From contig NC_061862.1 in assembly GCF_907164915.1 (NCBI RefSeq), positions 59,459,068 to 59,523,067 of the forward strand: DNA of 64,000 nucleotides. The letters are read 5' to 3'. Below the pieces are notes generated by a model. It was given only the letters and a program-made list of their open reading frames with translations. It was not told the DNA's origin and ran no database searches. The DNA comes from Impatiens glandulifera (taxonomy: Eukaryota > Streptophyta > Magnoliopsida > Ericales > Balsaminaceae). Both the position numbers and the translations under genes were made by a program. Positions within the stretch are counted from its first letter, which is position 1, and every line of letters begins with the position of its first letter. This document shows positions 12,905 through 25,029 of this stretch, piece after piece.

Positions 12905-13106
12905 AGCAATAAAAGGACTACTAGGTTAAATCAGTGAGCACTCGATCCCAGGGTTTCCATTTCTCTCTCTCTTCTTTTTCTCTTTTGGTGCCCTTCCCCC
13001 ACACCCACTTCTAAAAGTAGATAAGCTCTTAACTAAGATTGGAATACACACATACACACACACAGAAACTTCTCTCTTGAGAGAAGAAAGAAAGCTAGAA
13101 AGAGAC
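12905..13106 (+). promoter_or_regulatory. Probable 5' leader and core promoter of the MADS gene
   Basis: Upstream of the ATG at 13107 lie an AATAAAAGG TATA-like element at about 12909 and two pyrimidine-rich CTCTCT patches (about 12960-12985 and 13071-13078), with a short CA repeat at about 13047-13062. CT-rich patches are usual in plant 5' leaders. An upstream in-frame ATG at 13077 would add ten residues. The family start MGRGR at 13107 is the expected one. Confidence 0.4.
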
Positions 13107-16100
13107 ATGGGTAGAGGGAGAGTTGAGCTGAAGAGGATAGAGAACAAAATTAACAGGCAGGTTACTTTTGCCAAGAGAAGGAATGGCCTTCTCAAGAAAG
13201 CATATGAACTCTCTGTTCTCTGCGATGCAGAACTTGCCCTTATCATCTTCTCCAGTAATGGCAAACTCTTTGAGTTCTCCAGTACTTCTAGGTCATAATT
13301 CATTCCCTCTCTCTCTCTACTATCTCTCCTCTCACATCTCTCCCCCTCCCTCTCTCTCCAGTTCATCATTTTGTGCAAGATCTGTGTTAATTTGTTTATA
13401 TCTTAGATCTAACAACAATCTTTCAAAAGATTTAAACTTTACTTTTTTAACAAGACTTATCTTTTTAGAAATCTTGTTAACAAGGTACTAGCTAGCTAGC
13501 TAGCTGGCTTGATAAATAACCTTTCTCTTAGAATATTCTTCTTTTAGAAGTTAGATCGTTAAACTTACATTCTTCTTTTTGATTCCAATATTATTTTTAT
13601 TATTCTTTACTATATATGAAACTCTTACCAAATAGATATGCTTTGCTTCTCATGGTTGTATCCTTTCTCATGGTTAACTAATTTTTCTAGTTTTTATCAT
13701 CTTTTGTAATTATTATGTGTTTGTTTCTATATATTTTTTCTCTTTCTTTTCGTACTGTTTTAAACTTCATTTGTTCATTATCTATACAAAGGTACTAATT
13801 ACTTGGACTCTTAGATCTCCTAATCAAGAATACAGTTGAAATTTGATCTACTAGATTTGGTGTTCTATAGCAGTTTTTAGGGTTCTTTATTTCTTTCACA
13901 TCCTTAATTTTGTACCTCCCTATATTTTATATCTAAGTTATCAAAGAAGAATCAGGGTGAATTAATTTCCTAATTTCTGACCTTTTATTTTGTACTTTAA
14001 CATAGTACTTAATTGTCCATTATTGTGATTAAGTCTATTTTTTTTTTGGTACAACAACATTTTCTTAAAAGAATGTGAGTGAATTTATTTAAGATTTACA
14101 AATCATGGTCACAAAACTTTTTAGACCCTATAAAACTCACCTTTAACAAGATTTTGACTATTTGGTTGATGAGGAAATTATCAAATAATTTCAAAGAGAG
14201 AAAAACCCTAAAATAAAGAATAAGAAACTATAAATTTCACTTGTGCAATGTTGGATTCACAATCTTAATAAAATATTGGACATCCCTAAACGAATTTATA
14301 AATGTAGAAAACTTTGTCTTCTAATTGCACCATTTTCTAATGGAGGTATTCTCACAAATGGGAACACCCTATGACTTCCAAAGTTGCCGTTAATGGCTAT
14401 CAATGCCCCAGTTTCTTACAAAATATGTTTGTAGCAAAATTAATTAGAAACTATTAATTCATTCACAAAATGTGCAAAGGAGAAAGGGGTATACAAACCA
14501 TATGTTTCTTTCAAGATCTTCCATGGAAGAAAATCCTTGAAGCAAAGAAAATGATGCTCCATGAAAATGAAAAGAAACCTTAACAATCGATTCATAAGAA
14601 CAAATTTGCCCCAACAAAATATTTGTCAACTATGACAGGCAACAAGTATTGGGTTCTAAAATACTCTTAGCTAGTATATATGTAACATAAGAGACAAATA
14701 ATATTTCTATCTAGGACTGGATGTTAGTAATCAAAATAAATCACCATAAATTTGTATGTAAACTGTGAAGAATAAAAACTTCCAGTGAAAAGAAATACAT
14801 GTTTTGCTCTGTATATGATGATTTATGCTCTCATTTTGTTTTCTAAAATCACCATACATCTGTTGTTTTTAAGACCGAGCAATTCAAACTTCAGTTTCTA
14901 ACAAATTCCGCGAAATAATTTAGTAATGTTGTTTCAATCCTCTCAAACTACTAGTGGAAGATCATACATACCTCATTCTTTTTTTAAATCATCTCGTTAA
15001 TTACTTTTTTATTTCCTAACTATGTTTGTTATTCATACATAAAATAATTTGAGCATTTCAAGCCTAAAGTATATGCATCATTGCTGCATGCAATGAGATC
15101 ATTAACATGAATAATAGTTGAAAATAGAGTATCTAATTACTTTGATGGTTTCATATTTGTTACAAATGTTGATTTTATAGCATGGTGAAGACTCTTGAAA
15201 AATATCAGAGGTGTAGTTTTGGTCTACTGGAGGATAGTCAGCCCTCTCATGCAACTGATCAGGTAAATAGTAATTATTTATACTTACTCTTAGGTTCTTT
15301 ATTTAGTCATTAGAAAAAGAGAAGAAAAAAAATTGTTATTGTGTTATTTAATTCTTAAATTTGACACATAAATGTGATTGCTTCTAAAACATTTCATGTA
15401 ATAAATTTGAGATTAATTTGCAAACCTTGAAGCAGGATGGCTACCATGAGTATCTAAGGCTTAAGGCAAGGGTTGATGTCTTACAACGTTCTCAAAGGTA
15501 TCGTGGATGATCGATTAATTCATCTATTTTGCATTTGCTATTGATTAATTTTCTTTGTTGTATCACCTGTTACAAGTGACACAAATCTAATATCTACTCG
15601 GCCAAATCTTAGTATAGTGTTACTGCTAACATTTTTGTGGTATTTGTTATTTTCTGATAAAATTACATTTTCTAAAATAAAATGATTGTGGTGCAGGAAC
15701 TTTCTAGGAGAAGATTTGGGTCCTTTGAACAATAAGGAACTTGAGCAGCTTGAACAACAACTGGAGGGGTCCTTGAAGCAGATCAGATCAACAAAGGTAG
15801 TTCTATATATATATATTGATTATAGATTATATATAAGATTCAATATAATTCTGTAATTTCAAAATTTTTAAAAGGATAATAGATGTCTTTAAAACTCAAC
15901 TTAATTTTATTATACTTTATAATTAATTAAAACATAGATAACTCAACTCCAAATTTGTTATATATATCTTTAACTCTAATTTCTACATTTAAAAAATCAT
16001 AAAATTTAGGAAAATAGTTTAGGTGGTCAGAACTAGTGTCTAAAAGCTTTAATTATTACTTAAAATACAAAACACAAGTAGATATATATAGTTTCTTAAG

Positions 16101-17000
16101 TTAAAAAAACATTTAAAAATATGAATGAGAGTTCTAATTAAAAATTGTTTTTTAATGCTTTTCACTTTTTAGAAAAATGTACCTCATCCAAGGGAGGTAG
16201 GTTTATTTCATTTGTTCATAATACTATATATCTTTTTATTAATATAATAAAAGTTCATCCTTGTCTAAAAAATTTAAAATATAAAGACAAACATCATGAC
16301 ACATTTGTTATTCATTAAATCTGATGCCAAAACTTTAACTATTCCTTTTGTGATCAGACCCAGTTTATGCTTGACCAAATTGCTGAGCTTCAAAGCAAGG
16401 TAAATAAAATAAATTACCCTAGTTTATTATGTCCATTTAGAGTACATACACATATTGAGGCTCATCACACATGATCAATGTTATTTCCAAAATTGTGTTT
16501 ATAATGTTCATTTCCAATATGGATTTCTTAATTTATTCTAGGAGCATTTGCTAGCTGAATCTAATCGAGCACTAAGAAAGAAGGTAATATTCATTCCTAC
16601 TATTTTTTTTTTCTTTCAACTTCTTGAATAATCTTGATTATTAATATCTAATTCTTGGCTCATCACTTAAAGTTTGAAGAGCTTGTTGGGGGAGTCCCAA
16701 GCCGAGTGTCATGGGAAGTTGGTGCCCAATCTTCAATGCCAAGTTATGGTCGCGACAATGTTCCTCATCATCATGACTTGCACGGATTATTTCTCCATCC
16801 TTTAGGACCTAACCCGACTCATCAAATCGGTTATGGGTACGTTTACATAAACAAATCTTTTAATATTAAATTACACTTCACATGAATTTATGTTTTCTTG
16901 TGCTTGTTTCAGATATAATTCAGTCGAAGTAGATTTTCTAAACGTGGCCGGAGGCGTAGTGCAAAATGTGTCTGGGTTTGTTCCGGGGTGGTCGCTTTGA
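13107..17000 (+). CDS. SEP: SEPALLATA-class MIKC MADS-box transcription factor
   Basis: Eight exons join in frame to 254 codons plus stop: 13107-13291, 15181-15262, 15436-15497, 15697-15796, 16358-16399, 16542-16583, 16673-16836, 16913-17000. The lengths (185, 82, 62, 100, 42, 42 for the first six) and all GT..AG borders follow the MIKC plan, with the usual long first intron. Residues 1-60 are the MADS domain ([20 protein letters not shown]). The K domain carries [20 protein letters not shown], the AGL2/SEP hallmark, and the C terminus ends FVPGWSL. SEP proteins bind CArG boxes in the nucleus and join floral homeotic factors in higher-order complexes that specify floral organs. The I-region [12 protein letters not shown] suggests the SEP1/2/4 branch rather than AGL6 (inference). 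Odd points: residues 50-51 are Ser-Asn where Asn-Arg is usual, and residue 43 is Leu for Val. Confidence 0.95.
13292..15180 (+). other. Long first intron of the MADS gene
   Basis: 1889 bp between the donor at 13292 and the acceptor ending at 15180. First introns of MIKC genes are often long and may hold regulatory sites. A CTAG microsatellite lies at about 13488-13506. I saw no perfect CC(A/T)6GG CArG box on a visual pass, and no transposon protein. Confidence 0.7.
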
Positions 17001-18740
17001 TGGGAAAATAAGATTTCCCGCAAATAAAGATGTTGTCTCGCTTGGCACCACCTACTGAATTTCTTGTACTACTACCACTAATACTTTTCAAGTGTTATTT
17101 AGTAAGTGTAATTATTGCATCATTGTTAGATACTAATAATATGCATGGAATTCTATAGTGAATCAGCTTTGTTCAAACAAGTAATGTATTTGTTATATTT
17201 TCAAATGCTATCATCTCTTTCTCTAAAATGCTTTAGTAAAACGAACAATGGACAAATAAAATAAAAAAGGTCAATTGGAGCATTGTGTAGAAAAAAGGGC
17301 AGTTTTAACATAATTCTTAGGTTCATGGGCCAGATTGATATAATTAGATATGTCCATATTAGTTACTGCCAGGGTGAGTCAGTCAATTATTTATTGTTGT
17401 TTATCTTCTTTAGTATTATAATAAGTTGTGATGACAATTATTGACTATTATTATTGATATTCTTGGAAGGAACCAAATGATTAAGCAATAAATTTAAACT
17501 TTTAATTTGTAATACAATGAATTAAAAAAGAACATTATTATCATTATTATTATCATATAATAAATGAGAAATAATAGGGGTAATTTAAAAAAAAAATAAG
17601 AAAGAATGACATAACACAATTTGATTGGTTAAAAAAATAAACAAATTTATTTCTCTTTTCTCTCTTCACATTATTATTTTTTCAGTTATGTCATGTCATT
17701 CTTTCTCTCCTTTCTTCCCTCAATTTTCCTTTCTATCACTCATAATAAATACATCCTCATCAAAAAAATTTATGTAGAACAGAAGTTGGAAACCATCGTG
17801 GTTGAGACAAGGATGGAGGGTGTATGAAAACTGTCTGCTTTCTCAATGTTTTTAGGAGACTTTATATAGGTTTTCTCTTATGCATCCTAAAGTTATTTAA
17901 TTATTTAATATCTTACTAAAAAAAATCTTATTGATCCCTCTTATTCCTTTTTTTTTTAGCATCTGATGGTGCTTCGTTTTACTTTTACAACTTAGATTTA
18001 TGTTAATATTTTATTTTGACTTTTTGTTAAATTATATCGGATTTTTCATTCGAATAATATTGCCAGTTGGTAGTGAGTTGTTTGCTATATCTTTCCATTG
18101 TCTTGCTCCGATTGTCATGTTGATCATTTATTGAGTCCATGTTATACCTGATATGTAATTTTGTAAGAAATTGATTTTTCAATTAGTCATCATCTTAAAA
18201 GTATCCTCTCAATATTTGGATAATTTATCATTTTTGATAATATATGAAAATGATTAGTTATCATAATATTTTTCGATTTTTAGTAAATATTAATTTTCAT
18301 TATCGCTTAAAATCTTTAGATATAGATTCTTCCGACATTGTTTAATTGATTTGATCAGTTTACTCTACTTAATCACTCATTACACAACTTTAGAGTCACA
18401 CTAAAGAAAGTAGCATAATACCCTTGCGTTGTAAGGATAAATAAAAATCATATTACAAAGTTGAAATAAATAATACTCACCTATTTGTGGTCATCATCAT
18501 CATCGCCTTCATTATTCTCTTCGTCGTCAACATCTATGGTCTGAACTTGAAGGGCTTAATGGTTGAGATAGTCTAGTGATCGTCTTCCTCCTCTTATTAA
18601 TCGTTGTTTTCGTTATTCATAAAAATAAGATAACCAATTTGATAAGAAGACATTCATTTAAGTTTTGTCTCATCAACACCGACTTCTTTCTCTTCGACGA
18701 CTTACTCTCATTACTCGGTTAACCAAAAATTTATTTCTTA
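17001..18740. other. 3' flank of the MADS gene and AT-rich spacer
   Basis: The first 200 bp after the stop probably hold the 3' untranslated region. At about 17600-17710 TATGTCATGTCATTCTTTCT on the right mirrors AGAAAGAATGACATAACA on the left, a possible small MITE hairpin. Nothing coding was found. Confidence 0.5.
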
Positions 18741-18759
18741 CATAATAGACTTCTCATAT

Positions 18760-20220
18760 TACTAATCTCGTGATCTCACTACACTCAACCATCTCAACAA
18801 TACAACATCTTTTACCATCACTTTTGGCAAACCAATCATCTCATCATATCACCAACTTCCTTACCATCACTTTTGGCAAACCAACCATCTCATCATATCA
18901 CCAACTTCTTTACCCTCACTTCTTCGATAAACCAAACAAATTCATTCATATATTTAACCACTGATATTTTTTGTTCTCCAATGAATATCTCCTTACTATT
19001 CTCGTGACATCACTTCTAGTATTTTGTACCTCAACCATCACATATCATTACCGCGATCTCTTTACCCTCACTTCGACAAACCAACCACCAATCCAATCAA
19101 CCTCTCATCTCGTGACCTCACTTTCACACTTCGGTCAACCAACCATCTCAGTCACACATTTATCCACTAATATTCTTTTTCCTAATGTACCACTCACATT
19201 ACTAATATTATGACCTCACACACTTTCACACATCTCTTATCTCTCACCAAACCAACCACCAAAATCCCCAATAACAACTTCATCTCATGACCTCACACTT
19301 TTAGACACTTCTTATTCCTCGGAAAATCAACCACCCATCTCATTCGATCTCTAATATCGCGACCTCACACTTCGGTCAATCAACATCTCATTCATTTATA
19401 TTTTTAACTACCAATCACAATTGAATTCTAATCTTGCGATCTTACGATCCTTTATTACCGGTCTACTATACCTCAACAAGCCAACCACCAATCTCAATCT
19501 TACTGGGCTCTTATCCTTTAGCAAACCTTCCACTAATATCATCGACCTCTCATCTCATGAACTCATACTTTCACATGTTTGTAATCCCTCTACAAACCAA
19601 CTATAAATCATAATTGACCTCTAATCACGTGACCTTACGGTCCATTGTTACTAATCTCTAATCCCTCGGTAGACCAACCACCAATTCCAGTTAACCTCCA
19701 TCTCGTGAACTCATTAATTTTACACACCTCTTATCTCTCGCCAAACCAACCACGAATCCCAATGAACCTCTCCATCTCATAACATCACACTTTTACACAC
19801 ACATTATCCCTTAACAAACCAACTACCAATCACAATCACACTTTCACAAGTCTCTCTTATTTCTCGACAAACTAATCACCGACCTGAATCGACCTCCTAT
19901 CCATTGGTAAACTAACCACCATTTCAAATTTTACTGGCCTCTTATTCATCGGTAAATTAATTACCAATTCAATCGATCTCTCATCTCGTAACCTCACACT
20001 TTCACACTCACATGTCTTTAATCTTTTAACAAACCAACCACCAATCTCAATCGACCTCTAATCTCGTGACTTTACGATCATTTGTTACTGATCAATTACC
20101 AATCACAATCGACCTATAATCTTATCACCTCATGATCATTTGTTACCAATCTCTTATCCCTTGACAAACCACATTCCAATCGTACTTTCACAAGTCTTTT
20201 ATCCTACGATCTAACCTAAG
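18760..20220 (+). repeat. Degenerate tandem array A (CT/AC-rich)
   Basis: Phrases such as CAACCACCAATCTCAATC, GACCTCTCATCTCGTGACCT and CACTTTCACACTTCGGTCAA recur dozens of times in varying order and spacing. A related array in the same orientation lies at 26380-28190. The strand is strongly biased (A, C and T with little G) compared with its surroundings. The open frames inside have no recognisable domain and look like by-products of the repeat. Confidence 0.75.
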
Positions 20221-20229
20221 TATTCATTT

Positions 20230-20546
20230 ATTCTCATATTTATATCCAAATTAATCATAACTCTCGACCTGACTAATCAAAAAAATTCAAATTAAGCATT
20301 ATATATATATATATATATATATATTAGTTAGTTAAAAAATTAAACTTATATTATTAAAAATGTCAGCACTTTCATCAAATTTTGTGTTGAATTTAAAATA
20401 TAAAGTCTTATTAATTTAGTTGGTTAAAAGATTATATTTATTTTTGGTAGATTGCAAGTTTGAAACATATCATTTTTTATTTTATTTGTAACCGTTTCAA
20501 GATTATGGACGTATCAACCAATGAGTCAACCCAAAAATTCATTTAT

Positions 20547-20590
<44 letters not shown>

Positions 20591-20600
20591 TAACCACAAC
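20230..20600 (+). repeat. R repeat unit (tRNA-like boxes), + strand, next to array A
   Basis: It contains AATTAAGCATTATATATATA, TTAGTTAGTTAAAAAATTAA, TTAATTTAGTTGGTTAAAAG (A-box-like) and ATTGCAAGTTTGAAACAT (B-box-like). It ends in a sequence related to CCAAATTAACCACAACTCTC. Seven such units occur in the window: + at about 20460, 28766 and 29087; - at about 24311, 24621, 25198 and 25522 (B-box positions). It also holds two (AT)n runs. Confidence 0.6.
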
Positions 20601-20907
20601 TCTCTGTCAAATTCAAATTAAACATTATTACAAAATTGTTAGATATTTTTATTAAAATTTTAAATATTATAAAATTATTACACTATTTACCATCTACATT
20701 TCTATTTAATTATTTTAATTTTATTAATATTATTTTATAATTTAATTTTCTATACTAATTTCATATTTAAATTTACGATAATTAATTCATTTTCAACAAA
20801 TAAAAAACATCCATAAAAATATTGAATTGAAATATTAAAAATAATCATCACGATAATTCCACAAATAAAGCAACATTTCAAAAAAAAAAAGGAAAAAGTA
20901 AAATAAA
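20601..20907. other. Short AT-rich spacer, 3' flank of the NHL gene
   Basis: About 300 bp of A/T-rich sequence just downstream of the NHL stop, which reads on the minus strand. It probably includes the 3' untranslated region. No further signal was seen. Confidence 0.4.
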
Positions 20908-21690
20908 CTAGAGTTTTAGCTTATATTTGCAATTAGTATGTTTAATACTAATCAAGCTATTAGGAGAAAGGCTATCAACAACCACCAAACAATTTCCCAA
21001 AACCCTAACCCTTTTCACTTTCAATCCCCCCATCTGAACCCTAACCGGAACCTCCACCTTCAACCTCAAAGGAATGCTCCCAGTTCTCTGCGCTTCTCCG
21101 ATCGCTGACATCGCCGCTCCGGCGTAATTATCCCGTCCTTCCAAAGCCACATCAAGAACCGCCTTCATCCGCGGTCCTTGAAAGAACGCAGGCAGAGTTC
21201 CTCTGCAAAGACTTGTTTTCTCGTACCAAACGCTTAATCGACTTCCTTTCTCGTAATGAATTCCGATCTTCTCGTTTGGATTGATGGCCGTAATCCTCAC
21301 GTTGAATTTAGCGTAGAGCGTTCCGTCGAGGTTGAGAGTGAGATCGGATATTCGGAGCTTATCGACTGAATATTGGGGGATTTTGGGTTTGAAAACGAGG
21401 TATAAAGTTAGTATTGTGATTCCGATGAGGACTATGAGTAGAATGATGGTTATTAGTGTCCAGCAAATGCATCTCCGGCAGCAATTCCGGCGAATTTTCT
21501 TATTATTGGGTTGAAATCGGCCGGTTTCAGGATCGCCGGCCTTCTCTGAACCGGATGAACCGGCGGGAATGAGCGGTCGAGCCGGAGGGGTCTCGACCAA
21601 AGGGTGTATTTTCTGGGGATCTGTCATAGTGGAATTGAATGTTAACAATGGTTTGATTTTCTTCCTTTCTAAAACTTTATGTTCTTCCAT
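20908..21690 (-). CDS. NDR1/HIN1-like (NHL) protein, LEA_2 superfamily
   Basis: A single uninterrupted exon of 260 codons. The N-terminal cytosolic part is Pro-rich (HPLVETPPARPLIPAG) and ends in a basic Cys cluster (KKIRRNCCRRCICW, residues 64-77). One membrane helix follows at about residues 77-99, then an extracellular LEA_2-type domain (about 110-240) with the NPNEKIGIHYEKG motif typical of NHL proteins. Family members sit in the plasma membrane and several act in pathogen responses or membrane-wall contact; this protein's own role is unknown. The true start may be Met22 (position 21627), because MTDPQKIHP aligns with usual NHL starts, leaving 239 residues. It is intact and differs from the AT-rich surroundings in its balanced base composition. 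The promoter contains a 28-bp (TA)n tract at about 21742-21769, only 50-80 bp before the first ATG. Confidence 0.92.
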   Translation of the reverse strand: MEEHKVLERKKIKPLLTFNSTMTDPQKIHPLVETPPARPLIPAGSSGSEKAGDPETGRFQPNNKKIRRNCCRRCICWTLITIILLIVLIGITILTLYLVFKPKIPQYSVDKLRISDLTLNLDGTLYAKFNVRITAINPNEKIGIHYEKGSRLSVWYEKTSLCRGTLPAFFQGPRMKAVLDVALEGRDNYAGAAMSAIGEAQRTGSIPLRLKVEVPVRVQMGGLKVKRVRVLGNCLVVVDSLSPNSLISIKHTNCKYKLKL

Positions 21691-21738
21691 TGAAGAAAAC
21701 TCAAACTATAACTATGAATGTATATATCAGCAAATGTG

Positions 21739-21769
<31 letters not shown>

Positions 21770-22500
21770 TGAAAATGAAGCCATATAATCAGACATTGAT
21801 ATTTGAAGTTAGCAATTTTAGTTGAGGAAGATTCACCAACCATACCTAATCACAACTCATAAAACTATATAATAATTAAAATATATGTTATAGTCAACAA
21901 ATTAATAAATAGCATCACACTTCATTAATGATTAAATAATAAATCGATGTGTTCGAGTTTGTTGAGCTAAAAAAAAAGTAACTAAATTTCTTCATTCAAT
22001 GAATAGGCCTGGCCGGTTACCTGTGTATCAATTATCAAACAAGTCAAGCTCATGATCCTGACATATTGATCCACTGATTTTTTGTTTTAATTTATAACGA
22101 AATGAAGTTGACCCAAAATAACGAAATTTAAGATGTTTTTAAGTGAAAATTAAACCGTGGTATTTAATCTTTTATGCACTAACTAACTTTTACTTAGTTG
22201 AGCAACACTATTAGGTTATTGGTGCACTAATTTTGAATATAACTAGTTGCTAAATTACATTAAATGACAAAAAAAAAAGTGAAAGTTATGATATTTCTAT
22301 TTCTTGCCAAGGATTTATTCTATTAAAAAGGTTGTGAGTTCAAACTATGAATTACATCCTACAAAATAAAAGAATTGAAAGCAATATTGTACAAATGAAA
22401 AGTAAAACAAAAAAAAAGCATTCAAACATTACAAGTTGCAAATTACAAATATCATTGAGAGAGAGGTCAAGAGCGAGCTCAAAATAAATTAATCTGGTCT
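21691..22500. other. Upstream flank of the NHL gene
   Basis: It includes the NHL promoter with the (TA)n tract (21742-21769), followed by AT-rich sequence. No other gene or recognisable element was found. Confidence 0.4.
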
Positions 22501-22504
22501 AGAT

Positions 22505-22831
22505 TTGTTAGCGCTAGATACAATATATATATATATATTGTATTTTAAAATCTTTCTTTTAGAAAACGGGTTAGAGTATAAATACTTTTTTGGATATTTT
22601 TCTCATAACACAGTAAGTTGAGAGAGAGTGAATTACAGATCTAGGGTTTTCTGGTTTTCTTTTTCTTGTTGTTCTTTGGCCGATCCAGAGAGAAAGATTG
22701 AGGGAGCTTTTTATTGTGGAGTAGTCCAATCATTCCTAGTGTAATCACTTCTTTCATTTGAGAGCAGGACATGTTTGATTTCGAAGAAGATCCATAGTTT
22801 TGCTGTTGTAAAACCCAACAATATCCAACTT
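22505..22831 (+). mobile_element. Possible solo LTR
   Basis: The segment starts TGTTAGCGCTAGATAC and ends GTTGTAAAACCCAACA, the TG...CA boundaries of a Copia LTR. In the middle is a TATA box (GAGTATAAATAC) followed by a leader with AGAGAGAGTGAATTACAG, GTGTAATCAC and CATTTGAGAGCAGG, which resembles an LTR R/U5 region. No internal domain is next to it and no 5-bp target duplication is visible, so a gene-leader fragment remains possible. Confidence 0.4.
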
Positions 22832-23864
22832 AACTAATAATTATTTATATCTCAAATTCAGCTCAAGTAATGAGATGTTTGTTAAATCAAACTACTTAAA
22901 AAAGAAAAGAAAAAAAAGTGAAAAATCAAATAATAAATTATAAAAAAAAGAGTGAAAAATCAAATAATAAATTATAATTATATATATATATATATATATA
23001 TGATTTATTATTTATGATATTATTAAGATTTAAACTGAGAGTGACAATGGTGGTATATATGAGTGCGACACTTAGAGTGGTTAAATTTGATAATTTTGTA
23101 TGTCTAAAATAAAAAATGAAGAAACGACATTCACGTTATTATCCAAAAATAAAATATAAATATGTTGATACAAAAAAATTGAGATGACATGACATGACAA
23201 TCGAGTTTATTTATTTATTATTTTACAATTTAAGATCAATACACAATATATTTTTCTTACATTTGAACAAAAAAAATTATATTTTTGTTTTACAATTTAA
23301 CTCACGGGTCAATATACGGATAAACATGCGGGTCAAAAGTTTATTTTTAATATGTATACTCACACAAAATTGGTAGTGATGTTGGTGCAAATTTGAGTGA
23401 ATTATATGTGTGAATTTTATATAAAAATCAAAATTTTAATATTTTATTAGGTTACAATACACAAACAAAAATTATAGATAAAACTCATCAATAACAAGTA
23501 ATCTAATGGTTAAAATAACCACTTTCACACTCAAGACTAGATTTTGTATCCTTACGAATACAAATTTAAGTGAATTATATTTTTTAGGAGATAGTGTGAT
23601 TGTGGTATATGTGAGTGCAAATTTGAATGAATTGTGTTTGAGGGGATAGTGTCATTGTGATGTATGTGGGTGCAAATTTGAATGAATTATATGTATATGA
23701 AATGATAATGTGATAGTGGTATATGTGGTGTAAATTTAAATGATTTATATGTGTTTGAGGGAATAGTGTGATGATAGTATATATAGGCGTGACTGGAAAT
23801 TATAGAATGTTATTTGAAAATTATAAAAAATTTAAATTAGTAGTGATGTTTGTAAATTTGAGTG

Positions 23865-23941
<77 letters not shown>

Positions 23942-24140
23942 TTTGACACGAACTGGGTAAATAATATTTTTTATACTGAAAAATTAGTTTTAGTATATTA
24001 ATGATAGCGAAATGTTATTTGTGAATTTTATCCAAAATAATTTTAAATTTTGATATATTATAATAAATAAACATATAGGTCTAAATTGAAAAATCGAAAT
24101 AAATACATTGGTTGACACGATCATATAACTCAGGTTATCT
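22832..24140. other. AT-rich spacer with degenerate direct repeats
   Basis: Between about 23030 and 23830 the phrase GTGAGTGCAAATTTGAATGA with GATAGTGTGATTGTGGTATAT recurs about six times with drift. A (AT)n tract of about 34 units follows at 23871-23938. Nothing coding was found. Confidence 0.5.
23871..23938. repeat. (AT)n microsatellite, about 68 bp
   Basis: Uninterrupted alternating AT. Other long AT tracts lie at about 20303-20325, 20554-20587, 21742-21769, 24451-24474 and 28627-28700. They are self-complementary and likely to be length-variable. Confidence 0.95.
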
Positions 24141-24144
24141 ATAT

Positions 24145-24760
24145 ATATATATATAATGATACTTAATTTCAAAGTGTCTAGATTATCGAGTCGATAGTTG
24201 TGGTTAATTTGGATATATTTGAGAGTAAATGAATAATTGAGCCGGATTATGGATTGACCCGTCCATAAACTTATAATAGTTAAAAATAAAATAAAAATTA
24301 TATATGTATGTTTCGAACTTGCAACATAACAAAATAAGTATAATCCTTTAACCAACTAGACTAATAAGATTTTATATTTAAAATTAAACACCAGATTTAT
24401 GAACGCGGTACATTCTTAACAATATAAGTTTAACTTTTTAACTAACTAAATATATATATATATATATATATATATGATGCTTAATCAAAGTGTCTGGATT
24501 GTTAAGTTGAGAGCTGTGGTTAATTTAGATATATATGTGAGTGTAAATGTATATTTGGGTCAGATTGTGGTTAACCCACCCATAAACTTAATTAAAAAAA
24601 TTAAAAATGATATATGTATGTTTCGAACTCGCAACCTAACAAAACAAGTACAACCCTTTAACCTAGTGTGATTGAGATTGGTTTGCCGATGAATAATAGG
24701 CCGGGAACAATTGAACGTGGTTAAAAAATATGAATCAAATATTTGATTGACCAAAGTGTA
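24145..24760 (-). repeat. Two R repeat units, - strand
   Basis: Two tandem copies (B-box-like GTTTCGAACTTGCAAC at 24311 and GTTTCGAACTCGCAACC at 24621) are about 310 bp apart. Each has AATGATACTTAATTTCAAAG or its variant, GGTTAATTTGGATATAT, GATTGTGGATTGACCCGTCC and the tRNA-like box pair when read on the minus strand. The second ends in sequence related to the CT-rich arrays (GACCAAAGTGTAACCTTAAA). Confidence 0.65.
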
Positions 24761-24771
24761 ACCTTAAACCT

Positions 24772-25022
24772 AGGGTCGGCCCTAGGGTAAGCCCAGCAAG
24801 CCCCCGGGCTAGGGCAGCCCACTCCCTAGGGCATCGCATTTATTAAAATAAAGAAGACATTTCTAATAATTTTTAAAGATAAATAGATTTAGCCTAGTGA
24901 TTTAGGATGTAAACAAAAGACTTTTATTAACCTCACCAAAACTTTTTTTAATCATTTTTTTTAGCTATCAAAATTGACATTTTTATAGGCTGGGGCACCC
25001 AAAACTCGAGGTCGGCACTACC
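24772..25022. mobile_element. Short inserted element with TAAACCT flanks
   Basis: 251 bp that starts AGGGTCGGCCCTAGGG and ends GAGGTCGGCACTACC, with GC-rich ends and an AT-rich middle. It is flanked on both sides by TAAACCT (24765-24771 and 25023-25029), which looks like a target-site duplication (7 bp, or 8 with one mismatch, as for hAT elements). It interrupts the series of R repeats. No coding capacity. Confidence 0.55.
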
Positions 25023-25029
25023 TAAACCT

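Noticed and set aside
13077..13106. Upstream in-frame ATG adding ten residues to the MADS protein
   Set aside because: MIKC proteins of this class begin MGRGR; the additional residues ([10 protein letters not shown]) come from the GA-rich leader.
12926..13378. 150-codon minus-strand frame and a 107-codon + frame over the MADS first exon
   Set aside because: They are antisense or out-of-frame readings of exon 1 of the SEP gene and its CT-rich flanks; neither has a domain.
22505..22831. A 5' leader of a protein gene (TATA box and GA-rich leader)
   Set aside because: No coding sequence follows, and the TGTT...AACA ends fit a solo LTR better; kept at low confidence.
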